Notes: a model not told the origin generated them from the sequence alone. A stretch of 64,000 nt of DNA from Reticulitermes speratus (GCA_021186555.1 JAJKFL010000026.1:3735709-3799708); one strand, 5' to 3'. Positions 43,290 through 53,945 are shown, numbered from the stretch's first letter. A program made the numbers and translations.

Positions 43290-43572
43290 GTGGGCCGCGA
43301 TAGCTCAGTCGGTATAGCGACTCGCTACGGGCTGGACGGTCCAGGGATCGAATCCCGGTGGGGGCGAGATTTTCCGCAGCCGTCCAGACCGTCCCTGGGG
43401 CCTACCCAGCCTCCTATACAATGGGTACCGGGTCTCTTTCCCGGAGGTAAAGCGGCCGGGGCGTGGCGTTGACCACCCACCCTCATCTAGTGCCAGGGTT
43501 AAAGAAAGAGTAGAGCTATACCTCTACGCCCTCTCTGGGTCTTCGTGGCCTGTTCTAAGGAGACCTTTACCT
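43290..43572 (+). mobile_element. SINE1, full length
   Basis: Second near-intact SINE1: GGGCCGCGATAGCTCAGTCG, box B GGATCGAATCCC, same body as 37662, ending in CCTTTACC. Direct repeats TTACTCCGTATCTTT (43274-43288) and TTACTCCGTATGTTT (43573-43587), 15 bp with one mismatch, mark the insertion. It is one of the youngest copies in the window. Confidence 0.96.
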
Positions 43573-43675
43573 TTACTCCGTATGTTTCATAATAAAGTTC
43601 CGTGCTGTGTTTAATGACTTCGGTCAAACAGCGTCGCTATGTTAAACCAACGCAATTAGTGTTTCGCCCAAACGA

Positions 43676-44095
43676 ATGAATATAGTTGAGGGTATTCAGG
43701 GGCCTGTGGAAGCGCATCGGATGTGGGAGGATGAAGGAAGAGGAGCGTGGAGCAGATTGCATGATGAGAGGTTTCTTAGCTTCCGCTCGTACCCGTATAA
43801 TATGAGGATTTATCATATGAGATTGGCGCGGCACACAGCACGCATGACGAAGACCATTTTAGACGCATTTTAAGTTGCAACATCTGAAGGAAAGAGACCA
43901 CTTCCTAGACCTAAGCGTAGATGGAAGCTTAATAGTGAAAGGTATGTTAAGTAGTTTGTGATTATGTTGAGTGGATTCATTTGGATCAGGGTGTGGACCG
44001 GTGGTGGGTTTTGTGGAAAACGGTGATGAACATTCAGGTTCCATGGACCAGCTGAGCAACTGATAGCTTCTGAAAGGAGACTCTTCCCTGTGGAC
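43676..44095 (+). mobile_element. LINE-B-like tail, decayed or sister family
   Basis: GGATGAAGGAAGAGGAGCGT GGAGC, TTGGCGCGGCACACAGCACG CATG (W.RHTARM), GACCTAAGCGTAGATGGAAG (PKRRWKL), GTGGACCGGTGGTGGGTTTT GTGG and ATGAACATTCAGGTTCCATG follow the LINE-B order. Wide divergence suggests an older or sister family. Confidence 0.65.
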
Positions 44096-44435
44096 TTACT
44101 ACAGGCGGTGGGTCGAGGGTTGGTTACGTCAAACTGCGTTGTTTCTGAAGACTCGAGTCGTAATTTGCATAAAAAGCCACGAGATCGGCACTCATGGTGA
44201 CGCTAATGACAAACGAGTGTGACGTAGAATTCGGGTCTTAACGATACGTGGAAGGCTTTAAAATTGAACGAACGAGCGGTATTTGATCTGTTTGCTAACG
44301 ACACGCCGTCGAGCGCATGCGCTGCTTGCCCGCCGTGTTGATGGCGATGGTGGGTTGCCTATGATCACGGGGATTTGTAGTCTGCATCAGTCAGAACCTT
44401 TCTGCGACAGTGTATTGAGAGAGTTTGATGTATCT
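44096..44435. other. unassigned intergenic sequence
   Basis: About 340 bp, no element recognised. Confidence 0.4.
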
Positions 44436-44525
44436 TTAACATTAACTGACTGGTTTGTATAACTGAGACGGAGTGTGTTTACTGCGCGGTACGGACTGAA
44501 TATTTAAATACAATTCAGGTTAATT
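44436..44525 (-). repeat. single partial unit of the 114-bp satellite
   Basis: ACATTAACTGACTGGTTTGT to GCGCGGTACGGACTGAATAT TTAAATACAATTCAGG: about half a satellite unit plus the left flank, not amplified. It is joined directly to the SINE2 head at 44530 as in the 29.5-kb locus. Confidence 0.88.
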
Positions 44526-44529
44526 TTAG

Positions 44530-44705
44530 TCTTTTCAGCAGGCGGTTAGTCGCCGGCCTCTCGCCGCGGAGGTCCGGGTTCGATTCCATACCAGTCCATG
44601 TGAGATTTGTGGTAGACAAAGTGGCACTGGGACAGGTTTGTCTCCGCGTACTGCGGTTACCCCCTGTCAGTATCATTCCACCAATTCTCCATACTCATCT
44701 TCATC
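44530..44705 (+). mobile_element. SINE2, 5' two-thirds
   Basis: Head GCAGGCGGTTAGTCGCCGGC, box B GGGTTCGATTCC, GTCCATGTGAGATTTGTGG, AAAGTGGCACTGGGACAGG, then CCCTGTCAGTATCATTCCAC and CTCCATACTCATCTTCATC. One body copy only. Confidence 0.88.
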
Positions 44706-45254
44706 TTAATACCACTGTTAGCGTAAGGACAAGCCTGGGAACATTCAGACAAAGCAGTTGTTGTTCGGATATCGGGGAGCGTTCGATATGAAAGTGCTTT
44801 CGAGTAGTCTTTCTTCTGTAAGGGGTTAATTGATATGGAATGTGTTGCAATAAATACTTTTTTCTGAAGTTAATTTTGTAACCTCGATAATGAAGCCTGA
44901 GTGGTCAGATACACGTTAATGGACGTGACGTTGTACCCTGGTGTAAGTGTGCCCGTACCCTCTAGCACTGCTGTCTGTTCGCTGCCTCTGATAAGCTGTC
45001 CGTCGCCACGTGTGTCCACGGGACAGTCCTGACCAACGTTGCCCAGCCATACTGTGGCATGGACAGTCACGTGCATCAGTGGTAGCGGACTGCCTCAGAC
45101 CATTTATCATGGCCCTCCTTGAGAAGCTGATAGTAGCTCATGTTCTGCACAACCTTGTGAACAAGAAAGCCGCTGAAACACCCTGAGCCAGCTGAAACCA
45201 TTCCACACCAGAACGCCGTATTAATGCCCGTTAATTATTACACTTATGTGTACA
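44706..45254. other. unassigned intergenic sequence
   Basis: About 550 bp with no recognised element or gene. Confidence 0.4.
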
Positions 45255-45540
45255 GGAACGGGATAGCTCAGTCAGTAGAGGGGCTAGGGTACGGGTCGGA
45301 CGACGGAGGGATCTTGGTTCGATTCCTGGCAGGGGCAAGAGATTTTTCTCTTTTCTAAAGCGTACAGACCACATATGGGGCCCACCCAGCTTTGCATACG
45401 TGGATATCAGGTTCCTTACACGTGGGTGAAGGCGGCCGGGGCGTGAAGCTGACCACCTCCGTCTAATGCCGAGGTTAAGAATGAGCAGAGCTATGCCTTT
45501 ACTCCCTCCATACGCCTTATATCACGCACAGGGACAACTG
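45255..45540 (+). mobile_element. SINE1 copy
   Basis: Box A GATAGCTCAGTCAGTAG, box B GGTTCGATTCCTGGC, GGGGCCCACCCAGC, GGCGGCCGGGGCGTGAAGCT, TGCCGAGGTTAAGAATGAGC; tail lost. Confidence 0.87.
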
Positions 45541-45712
45541 TACTTGTTACTTTCATTTACAGAATTGTCATTCCAAGCAGCTCGTCCCTTCTTCAGTTCA
45601 GGCTGAGCTTCCGTATGAAGTTGTTGGCCCCTCATGCTACACGTCTCGCCCACGTTACCCTCCTGTTTGTGACACATATCAGTTAATAACGGTAATGTGT
45701 AATGCACTTAGA

Positions 45713-45993
45713 AACCGCAACCGGTACAGTGACTAGGCTACAGAAAGGACGAGCGGGGTTCGATTCCCTGCAGGTGACGCACGCCCGGTCTCTAACCGCT
45801 TTGCTGCTTGGAGTAAAGTCACCAGCGCCTGAAGCTGACTGCACACCTCCATCTAGGTAAAGGTAAAGTTGTAGACGTGTAGTTCTACCCATTTTTTAAC
45901 CTCGGCGTTAGATGGAGGTGAGCTTCACGCCTCGGCCGCTTTACCACCGGGAAGTACCCGCGATATGTATTGAATACGAGGCTGGTTGGATCC
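45713..45993. mobile_element. two SINE1 fragments in inverted (tail-to-tail) order
   Basis: 45713-45855 is a plus-strand copy (box B GGGTTCGATTCCCTGC, ACCTCCATCTAG). Directly after it a minus-strand copy starts with the GTAAAGGTAAAG tail (45856) and runs through CCTCGGCGTTAGATGG, CCTCGGCCGCTTTACC to 45993. The second probably inserted into the first. Confidence 0.8.
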
Positions 45994-46229
45994 AAATTTG
46001 ATTAAAATCGGACAAACATATCGGGCGCTTTACGTGAAGACCTGCGTATGTTTTATTGTTGCCGGCGACATAAATTCGCCATAAAAGCATTGTTGTGCAA
46101 CACTCAGTATTGTTTATTGTTGACAGTGACATGTGGCTCAACAATATACAGAATGCATTATTGTGGTTCAGTTACAACAATGGTTACGCGAACCCACCAC
46201 ATTGTTACGTTATACGTATATTGCCTATC
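45988..46229 (+). mobile_element. family D interspersed repeat, interrupted by hAT element
   Basis: AAATTTGATTAAAATCGGAC, CTTTACGTGAAGACCTGCGT, CAATGGTTACGCGAAC and TTACGTTATACGTATATTGC align with the right half of 47340-47830. It continues for a few bases after the hAT insertion at 46789. Confidence 0.68.
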
Positions 46230-46237
46230 GTGTAGAA

Positions 46238-46417
46238 CAGTGGTATTCAACCTGGGGTACTCGTACCACCGGGGGTACGCGAAGACATCTTAGGGGGTAC
46301 GTAAAATTTAAAAAATAAATATATTATTTCATGATAAACACTGAATATTCAGGGCCAGATTTAGGGTTAGCCACAACAGACCGGACGTAAGGACATGCGA
46401 TTTGGGAGCGCCATTTC

Positions 46418-46455
<38 letters not shown>

Positions 46456-46780
46456 CTTTATGCGATTCTTATCTGGGCGGCTAGTTTCATTTTATTCCAC
46501 ATAGTGCATATAATTTTGCTTTGCTAAAATACATTTGTTCCTTTATTAATTTTTATACGATAGGCAATAATATATTTGTTATTTAATAGCTTGACTCTCC
46601 TTTTTCTCATTTAAAACTTATTATTTAATACATTATTTTGGATGTAATTTATTTAACTTATTTTATATGTAGATTATAGACTGTGTATAACTTGAATTAT
46701 GCACCAACAACTTTGGGGGTACAAAGTTGTAGATAAATTATATGTGGGGGTACGCGAACCAAAAAGGTTGAATACCACTG
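46238..46780 (+). mobile_element. hAT-type miniature element with 8-bp target duplication
   Basis: Terminal inverted repeats CAGTGGTATTCAACC / GGTTGAATACCACTG, 543 bp, no transposase. Exact 8-bp duplications GTGTAGAA at 46230-46237 and 46781-46788 are the hAT signature. Interior includes (CT)n at 46417-46454. Nearly collinear with 22140-22692. Inserted in a family D copy. Confidence 0.96.
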
Positions 46781-46788
46781 GTGTAGAA

Positions 46789-47339
46789 TGTTAAGCAGGT
46801 GGTAAGTATAGTAACCATTGTGGTTTAAAGGGTTTAGATAATGTCTTAGGGCCGAGCGCAGACAATGTACATGTGAAACATGTAGACACGCTGAACTGAC
46901 CACGAAGCATCTCGTGCAATATAGCCGTTGTTTCTGTCTTCACAGGCAATGCAGACGCCGTTTCTAGACACCGTCGATTGACATATGATAGCCTAAGTGC
47001 GTCTTATCGCCATTTTCATGCTACATGTAGCAATTTGAGCAGATAATGTTGTTTGCTGTGTATTAATAGAACATGCCCCGGTCCGATGTCCGGAAATAAT
47101 TATCCAGTATACGCAATTAGCAGTGGCCGTGGCAACCGCTGTTGGAAGTTTGTGCTGCTCTGCCTTCAGGTATTAATAGAATTTGCACTGCCATGCCTCC
47201 TGGCGGTGGTATTTGGAATACAGCGCACGGGTTGTGAATGAACCGTTTGAAATACGAAGAATTTGACACTGTGTTGACAACAGATGCCTTGGAATGTAAA
47301 TTAATAAATGAAATGCGATGTTGTAGACGCGTTTTTAGG
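46789..47339. other. unassigned intergenic sequence
   Basis: About 550 bp, no element or gene recognised. Confidence 0.4.
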
Positions 47340-47830
47340 CGCGTTCGCAAAATTAATGTCTGTCTGTCTGTCCGTCCGTCCGTCCGTATGGAACAACTCG
47401 GCTCCCACTGGACGGATTTTCATGAAATTTGATATTGATGATTTTTTTAAAATTGTCGAGTAAATTCAAGTTTCATTAAAATCTGATATGAATAACGGGT
47501 ACTTTACGTAAAGACCTACGTACATTTATGATAATATCTCGCTGAATTCTACTTAGAATGACAAATGTTTCAGACAAAAGTTGTAGATAAATACAAAACA
47601 CACATTTTATGTTCAATAACTTTTTTCCGAAAATCGTGCCGTTTATGAAATAATTTGGAAAAATATGGTAGAGCCAGACAGGCCACAGATGACAATATAA
47701 TACGGCGCATGCGCTTTGCATGCTGGATAACTAAGGCTACAGACACACACTGAGAATATGTAATACTTATTTCTCTTCCACGGCAACAATGGTTACGCGA
47801 ACGCGCCTGAATGGTACGGTGTGCGTATAT
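47340..47830 (+). mobile_element. family D interspersed repeat
   Basis: Begins CGCGTTCGCAAAATTAATG and a (CTGT)(CCGT) run, then ACAACTCGGCTCCCACTGG, GGATTTTCATGAAATTTG, and ends GGTTACGCGAACGCGCC. Counterpart of 12455-12970 on the other strand. Class undetermined. Confidence 0.75.
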
Positions 47831-48024
47831 TGCATGCCTTGTTAATGAACGAAGATGTTAGTCTCTAATAACGTTTCTAACGTTAAATAGAAAGGAAAAT
47901 GCCTAAGAAGAAGATTGGAGTGTGAGATAAGGATTAGGAAACATGTCACACAAAAGAAAGTTAGAAAATAAGAGGAGAGTTTGCGAATGCTGAGACGGGC
48001 TGTGGGCTTGATTGTAGGCGATGT

Positions 48025-48650
48025 CTGCAGTCTGTCTTACGACAGGTCCGTAGCCTCTTCCAAAGCGAGTTCTCCATAGAGTGCGATCTAGTGCTTCCTC
48101 TTTCAATTTCCAGTACGTTCTCTTTTCCTTAAGGTCATCCAGTATCTGCGTACGCCTTCTCCCTCGTCTTACCGTCATTTCTATCCTTCCCTCTAACTTT
48201 CCTTCAATCACGTGTTTCAGAAGGCAGTTTCTACGCAAGATGTGACCAATCCAGTTAGCCTTTCTTCTTTTTATTGTATGTACGATATTCCTCTCCTCCT
48301 TCACTCTATGTAATACTTCTTCATTTCTCACACGATCGGTCCAACTGATCTTCTCCATTCTTCTCCAGCACCACATTTCAAAACTTTCCAGATACTTCCG
48401 ATCCACTTTCCCAAGTGTCCACGTTTCAGCACCACACAAAGCTACGCTCCAAATGTAGCACTTTACTAGTTTCTTACTTAAATGTAAGTCCAGTTTGCTG
48501 GTGAAAAGAGTCTTCTTGTTGTTGAATGCTGCTTTTGCCATGACAATTCTGTATTCAATTTCACGTGTACATCTTGCATCATTTGTTATCATGCTACACA
48601 AATAATTGAAATAACGAAGAATGATGTGTGACATTTAGTTTCGAATGTGA
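48025..48650 (-). mobile_element. LINE-A C-terminal region, longest open frame
   Basis: A 243-codon open frame (47903-48634) whose LINE part includes YFNYLCSMITNDARCTREIE YRI, MAKAAFNNKKTLFTSKL, KCYIWSVALCGAETWTLG, SFEMWCWRRMEKISWTDRVR, RRKANWIGHILRRN, GRRRTQILDDLKEKRTYWK and GYGPVVRQTA. This copy reaches further upstream than the others, to the 'connection' region after the catalytic core. The core itself is absent, so it is a dead 5' truncation despite the open frame; codons after VVRQTA are flanking DNA. Confidence 0.92.
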
Positions 48651-48784
48651 AGCACAATATAAATATTATTCAACAATTCAGTTTATACCGCACGGAAATC
48701 ACTGAGGTAATGTTATAAGCACCAGATGATAATGCTGTTTACAAACGCTGCTTGTCTCAGAATCGTACAGAACCCATAAATACA

Positions 48785-49165
48785 GGGTGATTCATGTTCA
48801 ATAATTTATTCTTAAAATTCCCCTATACGTATTTCGGTGGTTTAAACCATCTTGAGGGGGTCATAGAGATTATTATGCATAGACTTATAGTTATTACATA
48901 TATGGTTATATTTATATATGTAGAATATGAGTGGGCTAGTATTGCTCACTTCGTACAGTATGTAAAATAAATTACTATAAAATGGAGTAAAAAGTTGCTA
49001 AAATGATTACATAATTTGTAGTCAGCAAGAAAATTAGTGGCAGTTTGGCCTTGTGGTTCTTTGTATGTGCGTTTTAATTTGCAGTAAGGAGGTCATCTGT
49101 ATGTACAGGGGAATTTTAAGAATAAACTTTTGTGAAAAAAGTTTATGTGCATTAGTTGGTGTTTA
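48785..49165. mobile_element. inverted pair of ends with one hammerhead-like motif
   Basis: Left: TTTATTCTTAAAATTCCCCT ATACG on the + strand; right: ACAGGGGAATTTTAAGAATA AAC (49106). The two are reverse complements. The left arm holds a motif at 48818-48862 (minus): CCCC, CTCAAGA, T, GGT-TTAAACC-ACC, GAAA, TACG, TATA, GGGG. The core G is changed (CUCAAGA), so it should be inactive. Confidence 0.5.
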
Positions 49166-49209
49166 TTGAACATATTCATTTGAAAATGCACGGTAAATAC
49201 AACGTTAAG

Positions 49210-49519
49210 TACAGGGTGATTCAGGAGGAAATGTCAAATTTTGGGAGGTGATTGTGTCGGTCGTTGTGAGAAACAGATGTTCATATGAGCATGTGTCTAA
49301 TCCGAAATTGTTGCCGAGATAGAGCTGTTTGAATATACAAAAGCATTGCGAATGGTAAGAAAAGAGGAGGGAGAGAGAAGAACAGTGCGTGCCAGATTCA
49401 GGCAGCTCTATCTCGGTAACCATTCAGAGTTAGACACATGTTCATATGAATTTTTTCCTCACAATGACCGATAGTTTCACGTCCCCAAATATTGACCTTT
49501 CCTCCTGAATCACCCTGTA
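49210..49519. mobile_element. fold-back miniature element (310 bp), TA-bounded
   Basis: TACAGGGTGATTCAGGAGGA AATGTCAAAT at the left mirrors CCTTTCCTCCTGAATCACCC TGTA at the right, and homology between arms continues for about 125 bp each (e.g. CCGAGATAGAGCTG / CAGCTCTATCTCGG). Spacer about 60 bp, purine-rich. Mariner-type, non-coding. Confidence 0.85.
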
Positions 49520-49749
49520 TACTTAGTAGGCTAAATTTAAGTTTTGTGTTATATGAAGTGGTGCATACAATAAACAGAACCTACACATGATGTCGCCTGG
49601 GATCAGACCGAAGATGTAGCTGTGGGCTGCGTGCCTCCGAACAGTCGGTGAATATTAATCAGTCTGTACGGTGGTGCGCTGTACCAAAATCACTGTTCGC
49701 ACTGGCCTCCGTGAGACCCTCAAATCTCTCCAAACAGTTTGCAGAAAGC

Positions 49750-49915
49750 AGCTGTTAGTTTCTTCATTTCTGTCCCGTCCGTCCGCATGGAGTAACTTGC
49801 CTCCCACAGCACGTATTTCCGTCAAACGTTCTATTGCGGGGGTTTTCCACTAAAACTCCTTCGACCAAATCCAGTTTTAGTTAAAATCTGGCAAAAACAA
49901 CTGATACTGTTATAT
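49750..49915 (+). mobile_element. family D interspersed repeat, old fragment
   Basis: CTGTCCCGTCCGTCCGCATG GAG, TTGCCTCCCACAGC, AAATCCAGTTTTAGTTAAAA TCTG follow the family D left half. Confidence 0.5.
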
Positions 49916-50040
49916 ATTGTCACAGCGTCTGCTCAGTTATTCGTGGGCTGAAATAAAGTTTCAGTAAAGGCTGTAGGGACAATAACGACCTTTATATAGA
50001 ATTTGATTTTTTTTTTCCGAATGTCCTGCCCATTTACGAA

Positions 50041-50286
50041 TTTTTATGGCTCAATAGCCCTAGTGGGCCTAGTCCTTATTATGGTTCAGGTTTCAAGATC
50101 ACACTCAGACACACCACACTCGGTAGGACTCCTCTAGACGAGTGATCAGCCCGACGCAGAGACCTCTACCTGACAACACACAACACTCACAAAGACATTC
50201 ATGCCCCCGGCGGGATTCGAACCCGCAGTCCCAGCAAGCGAGCGGCCCGAGACTCACGCCTTAGACCGCGCGGCCACTGGGATCGG
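50041..50286 (-). mobile_element. SINE3 with target-site duplication
   Basis: Minus-strand tRNA-like head GCCGCGCGGTCTAAGGCG, box B GGTTCGAATCCCGCCGG, body as 13262. Direct repeats CCCATTTACGAA (50029-50040) and CCCATTTACAAA (50287-50298), 12 bp, one mismatch. Confidence 0.93.
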
Positions 50287-50298
50287 CCCATTTACAAA

Positions 50299-51130
50299 AT
50301 AACTGCTAGAAACATGTCAGAGCAAGAGAAGCCGAAGATATAGTTAGCGATCTCAACGTAATGTGGTACCACATAGTTGCACTTTGCATGCCGGTTAAAT
50401 ACGGTAAAAATACAGATGTACAGTCAATATTTGTTGCTTTGTGCATGAGGAATTACGCAAGACTTCTCTGTCCTTATGATCTGTTTAATGGCATTGTGCG
50501 TGTGTTAATAGGGGAGTGTTTGGTTCAATGCGTTTACATTCTGTAAATGTTGGTACAATATGTAGAAGTAAATGTCTTAAGATGGTGTGAATTTCTAGGA
50601 ACATTATTTGTTTTTAGAACAGGTACGGAGAATTTGCATAATCGAAAGTGTGAGTCAACAGATATACAGGATGTTCAGTTTAAAATGGAGCCCACTCATA
50701 TAATCTACAAACCTGCTTTTAGAGTGTACATTAACTGTATTATACAGGATGATTTTATCGCGCGACTACTCGCCGTTGAGCGAACGACGTTATTGCTGTA
50801 TAGCGAGCGATGTCTCCGCTTGTTCTGCGCTGCTCGATCCCTCATTAAAACGAGCTCTGTGTTTGAATAAACTTTATTTGTGTAAGTCTGTTGATCTCAG
50901 ATTTGTTTAGCTGCAACACCGATCCACAGTATGAGTGTGTGTCGTCCGGTCCTTCGCTGCGATTGTACTAGCAAATGAATGGGGAATGATTTAATTTGCC
51001 TCGAACTTCTAAATTTATTAACCAGTTGTTAGTTTGAGGAGTTTTTCGCTAATACTAAATCCACTGCTTATGAGGAAGCAGTGTAAGCTTGCACGATCCC
51101 CCTGTTATCTGTGTCCCTCTTTTCAAATTT
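50299..51130. other. unassigned intergenic sequence
   Basis: About 830 bp. A 107-codon open frame (50547-50870) has no recognisable domain and is not supported as a gene; TATACAGGATG occurs at 50661 and 50740. Confidence 0.4.
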
Positions 51131-51134
51131 GACA

Positions 51135-52560
51135 AGCGTTATCCGATTTTCACGAAATTTTGTATGGGCGGGCACCCAAAACTCAGAGTTGACTGATTTT
51201 CACGAGATTTTGTATGGGCGGGCACCCAAAACTCAGAGTTGACTGATTTTCACGAAATTTTATATGGGCGGGCACCCAAAATTCAGAGTTGACTGATTTT
51301 CACGAAATTTTGTATGGGCGGGCACCCAAAACTCAGAGTTGACTGATTTTCACGAAATTCTGTATGGGCGGGCACCCAAAACTCAGAGTTGACTGATTTT
51401 CACGAGATTTTGTATGGGCGGGCACCCAAAACTCAGAGTTGACTGATTTTCACGAAATTTTGTATGGGCGGGCACCCAAAACTCAGAGTTGACTGATTTT
51501 CACGAGATTTTGTATGGGCGGGCACCCAAAACTCAGAGTTGACTGATTTTCACGAAATTTTATATGGGCGGGCACCCAAAATTCAGAGTTGACTGATTTT
51601 CACGAAATTTTGTATGGGCGGGCACCCAAAACTCAGAGTTGACTGATTTTCACGAAATTCTGTATGGGCGGGCACCCAAAACTCAGAGTTGACTGATTTT
51701 CACGAGATTTTGTATGGGCGGGCACCCAAAACTCAGAGTTGACTGATTTTCACGAAATTTTGTATGGGCGGGCACCCAAAACTCAGAGTTGACTGATTTT
51801 CACGAAAGTTTGTATGGGCGGGCACTCAAAACTCAAGAGTTGACTGATTTTCACTAAATTTTGTATGGGCGGGCACCCAAAATTCAGAGTTGACTGATTT
51901 TCACGGAATTTTGTATGGGCGGGCACCCAAAACTCAGAGTTGACTGATTTTCACGAAATTTTGTATGGGCGGGCACCCAAAACTCAGAGTTGACTGATTT
52001 TCACGAAATTTTGTATGGGCGGGCACCCAAAACTCAGAGTTGACTGATTTTCACGAAATTCTGTATGGGCGGGCACCCAAAACTCAGAGTTGACTGATTT
52101 TCACGAAATTTTGTATGGGCGGGCACCCAAAACTCAGAGTTGACTGATTTTCACGAAATTTTATATGGGCGGGCACCCAAAATTCAGAGTTGACTGATTT
52201 TCACGGAATTTTGTATGGGCGGGCACCCAAAACTCAGAGTTGACTGATTTTCACGAAATTTTGTATGGGCGGGCACCCAAAACTCAGAGTTGACTGATTT
52301 TCACGGAATTTTGTATGGGCGGGCACCCAAAACTCAGAGTTGACTGATTTTCACGAAATTTTGTATGGGCGGGCACCCAAAACTCAGAGTTGACTGATTT
52401 TCACGGAATTTTGTATGGGCGGGCACCCAAAACTCAGAGTTGACTGATTTTCACGGAATTTTGTATGGGCGGGCACCCAAAACTCAGAGTTGACTGATTT
52501 TCACGAGATTTTGTATGGGCGGGCACCCAAAACTCATAGTTGACTAATTTTCACGGAATT
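51135..52560. repeat. 50-bp satellite with 300-bp higher-order repeat, ~28 units
   Basis: Unit GACTGATTTTCACGAAATTT TGTATGGGCGGGCACCCAAA ACTCAGAGTT, 50 bp. Variant marks (GAAATTTTATATGG + ATTCAG; AAATTCTG; GAGATTT) recur in the same order at 51191-51490 and 51491-51790, a six-unit 300-bp block. The left edge, GTTATCCGATTTTCACGAAA TTTTG, resembles the dispersed repeat at 14330 and 15130, a plausible seed. Confidence 0.96.
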
Positions 52561-52945
52561 TGGTGTGGACATCATACCACTGCAGGTAGCTTGTACTTTT
52601 TAATACCATACAGTCGGTAATAACATTACGGCACGCGAACTTATGAGGTGGGTGCGATATGAGCACCATGTAATGTAAGGCTATAAATTTTTTGTGGTGG
52701 TAGAACATTGGAAAAAAACTTTGGGGCGGGGGGGGGGGAGGTGTAATTTTGTTGTAGAATGGACAATAACAAATTAGCGACCGTTTGAAATTTGTCTTTA
52801 ACATTTAGATTGGCAATAATAACTGGTGGGACATTGCAATTTGGAATATTAAATCTGGTGTGTAGGTAGAATATGAGTACGTCTACAAACTGCTAGCGAA
52901 ATTTCGTTTGTAAGTCTGCTGTTCCAAAATGCAGCTACGCGAACA
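52561..52945. other. unassigned, G-run
   Basis: No element recognised; GGGGCGGGGGGGGGG at 52724-52738. Confidence 0.4.
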
Positions 52946-53096
52946 GGCTTCGTGCACACATTTCTTGTCAGGTTATGTTCCCACCTGCTTTTAGATTTCT
53001 CATGTAGTTCTTTTGTGATAAGATTTCCGGCCAAGGTTCTGTATTTATTTCTTGTTTCTCCCAAAACGTACTAGTCCCCTGTCCATTTCATAAGCC
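52946..53096 (-). mobile_element. possible LINE-B-like remnant
   Basis: LMKWTGD, GETRNKYRTLAGNL and SRWEHNLTRN occur in the order and spacing of LINE-B's [27 protein letters not shown]. Resemblance is weak and may be a distant family. Confidence 0.35.
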
Positions 53097-53106
53097 TTAG
53101 TTTAAT

Positions 53107-53417
53107 AGCAGGGGCACGCGGTGGCGTAGTTGGTTGAGGCACTGCACCAAAAGCCGGAAGGTCGCGGGTTCGATTCCCGATTGTGTCATTGGAATTTTTC
53201 ATTGACGTAATCCTTTCGGTCGCACTATGACCCTGGGGTCGACTCAGCCTCTAAAAGAAATGACTACCAGGAGTATTTCCTGGGTGGTAAAAGCGGCCGG
53301 TGCGTAGGGCTGACAACCTTACCACCTTAATGTGCCGATTGTCTAGAAATCTGTGAGCTTCAACCTCCTGAGACCTTAACGGCCTGTCCAGGCCTGTAAT
53401 GGGATTGCTTTGCCTTC
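53107..53417 (+). mobile_element. SINE4, full length, with target-site duplication
   Basis: Complete head GGGGCACGCGGTGGCGTAGT (box A GTGGCGTAGTTGG), box B GGTTCGATTCCCGATTG, body as 15763 with an extra CCTCCTGAGACC segment, end TTGCTTTGCCTTC. Direct repeats TAGTTTAAT at 53098-53106 and 53418-53426. Confidence 0.94.
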
Positions 53418-53426
53418 TAGTTTAAT

Positions 53427-53940
53427 GTCACAAATATTATGTGGCGAATAATACAAATTTCGAACCCCTTCAGTGCTTAATTTTCACTGTGGTTCAGTTA
53501 TTCTGTCTGTCTTACGTTCAAGTATCCTCAGTGATATTAGCAATGTCTTGTGCCCGCAGTTTTTGAACACCCTGTACTCAAACACAGTATCGTATCAAGG
53601 TTCTGTGGCGAGAAGTTTGAGCTGTTCAGATCATGGGTTGTGCCCAACGAAATCTTCTGCGAAGCGGATAGTTCGCCAGCAATTTAAGGTTGAGGAAGGT
53701 TAAGAAACGCCTGTGGGTGTATTTGTTTAGACGCTTGGTGCCGGATGCCACATTACACTACGCAGACGCTGCACTCATCTGTTTGTTGTGATTCGCGTCA
53801 CGGCCTTCAGTTATTCCCGGAAATGTGCAAGCTGCAGTTGTAAATTCCAATGCAAGGCCATGCGCGGGGCATCAGTGTTCTTTCTCTCACATCAGACAAT
53901 ATGTTTCAAACTTGGTGCCCTCAGCCTGCATCTAACCCTT
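53427..53940. other. unassigned intergenic sequence
   Basis: About 510 bp, no element or gene recognised. Confidence 0.4.
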
Positions 53941-53945
53941 TAAGG

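Noticed and set aside
47903-48634. 243-codon open frame as a host gene
   Set aside because: Its sequence is the C-terminal end of LINE-A, repeated at 2.8, 14.5 and 40.3 kb; the frame is open by chance of low decay.
50547-50870. 107-codon open frame
   Set aside because: No recognisable domain or family resemblance and no start or splice evidence.
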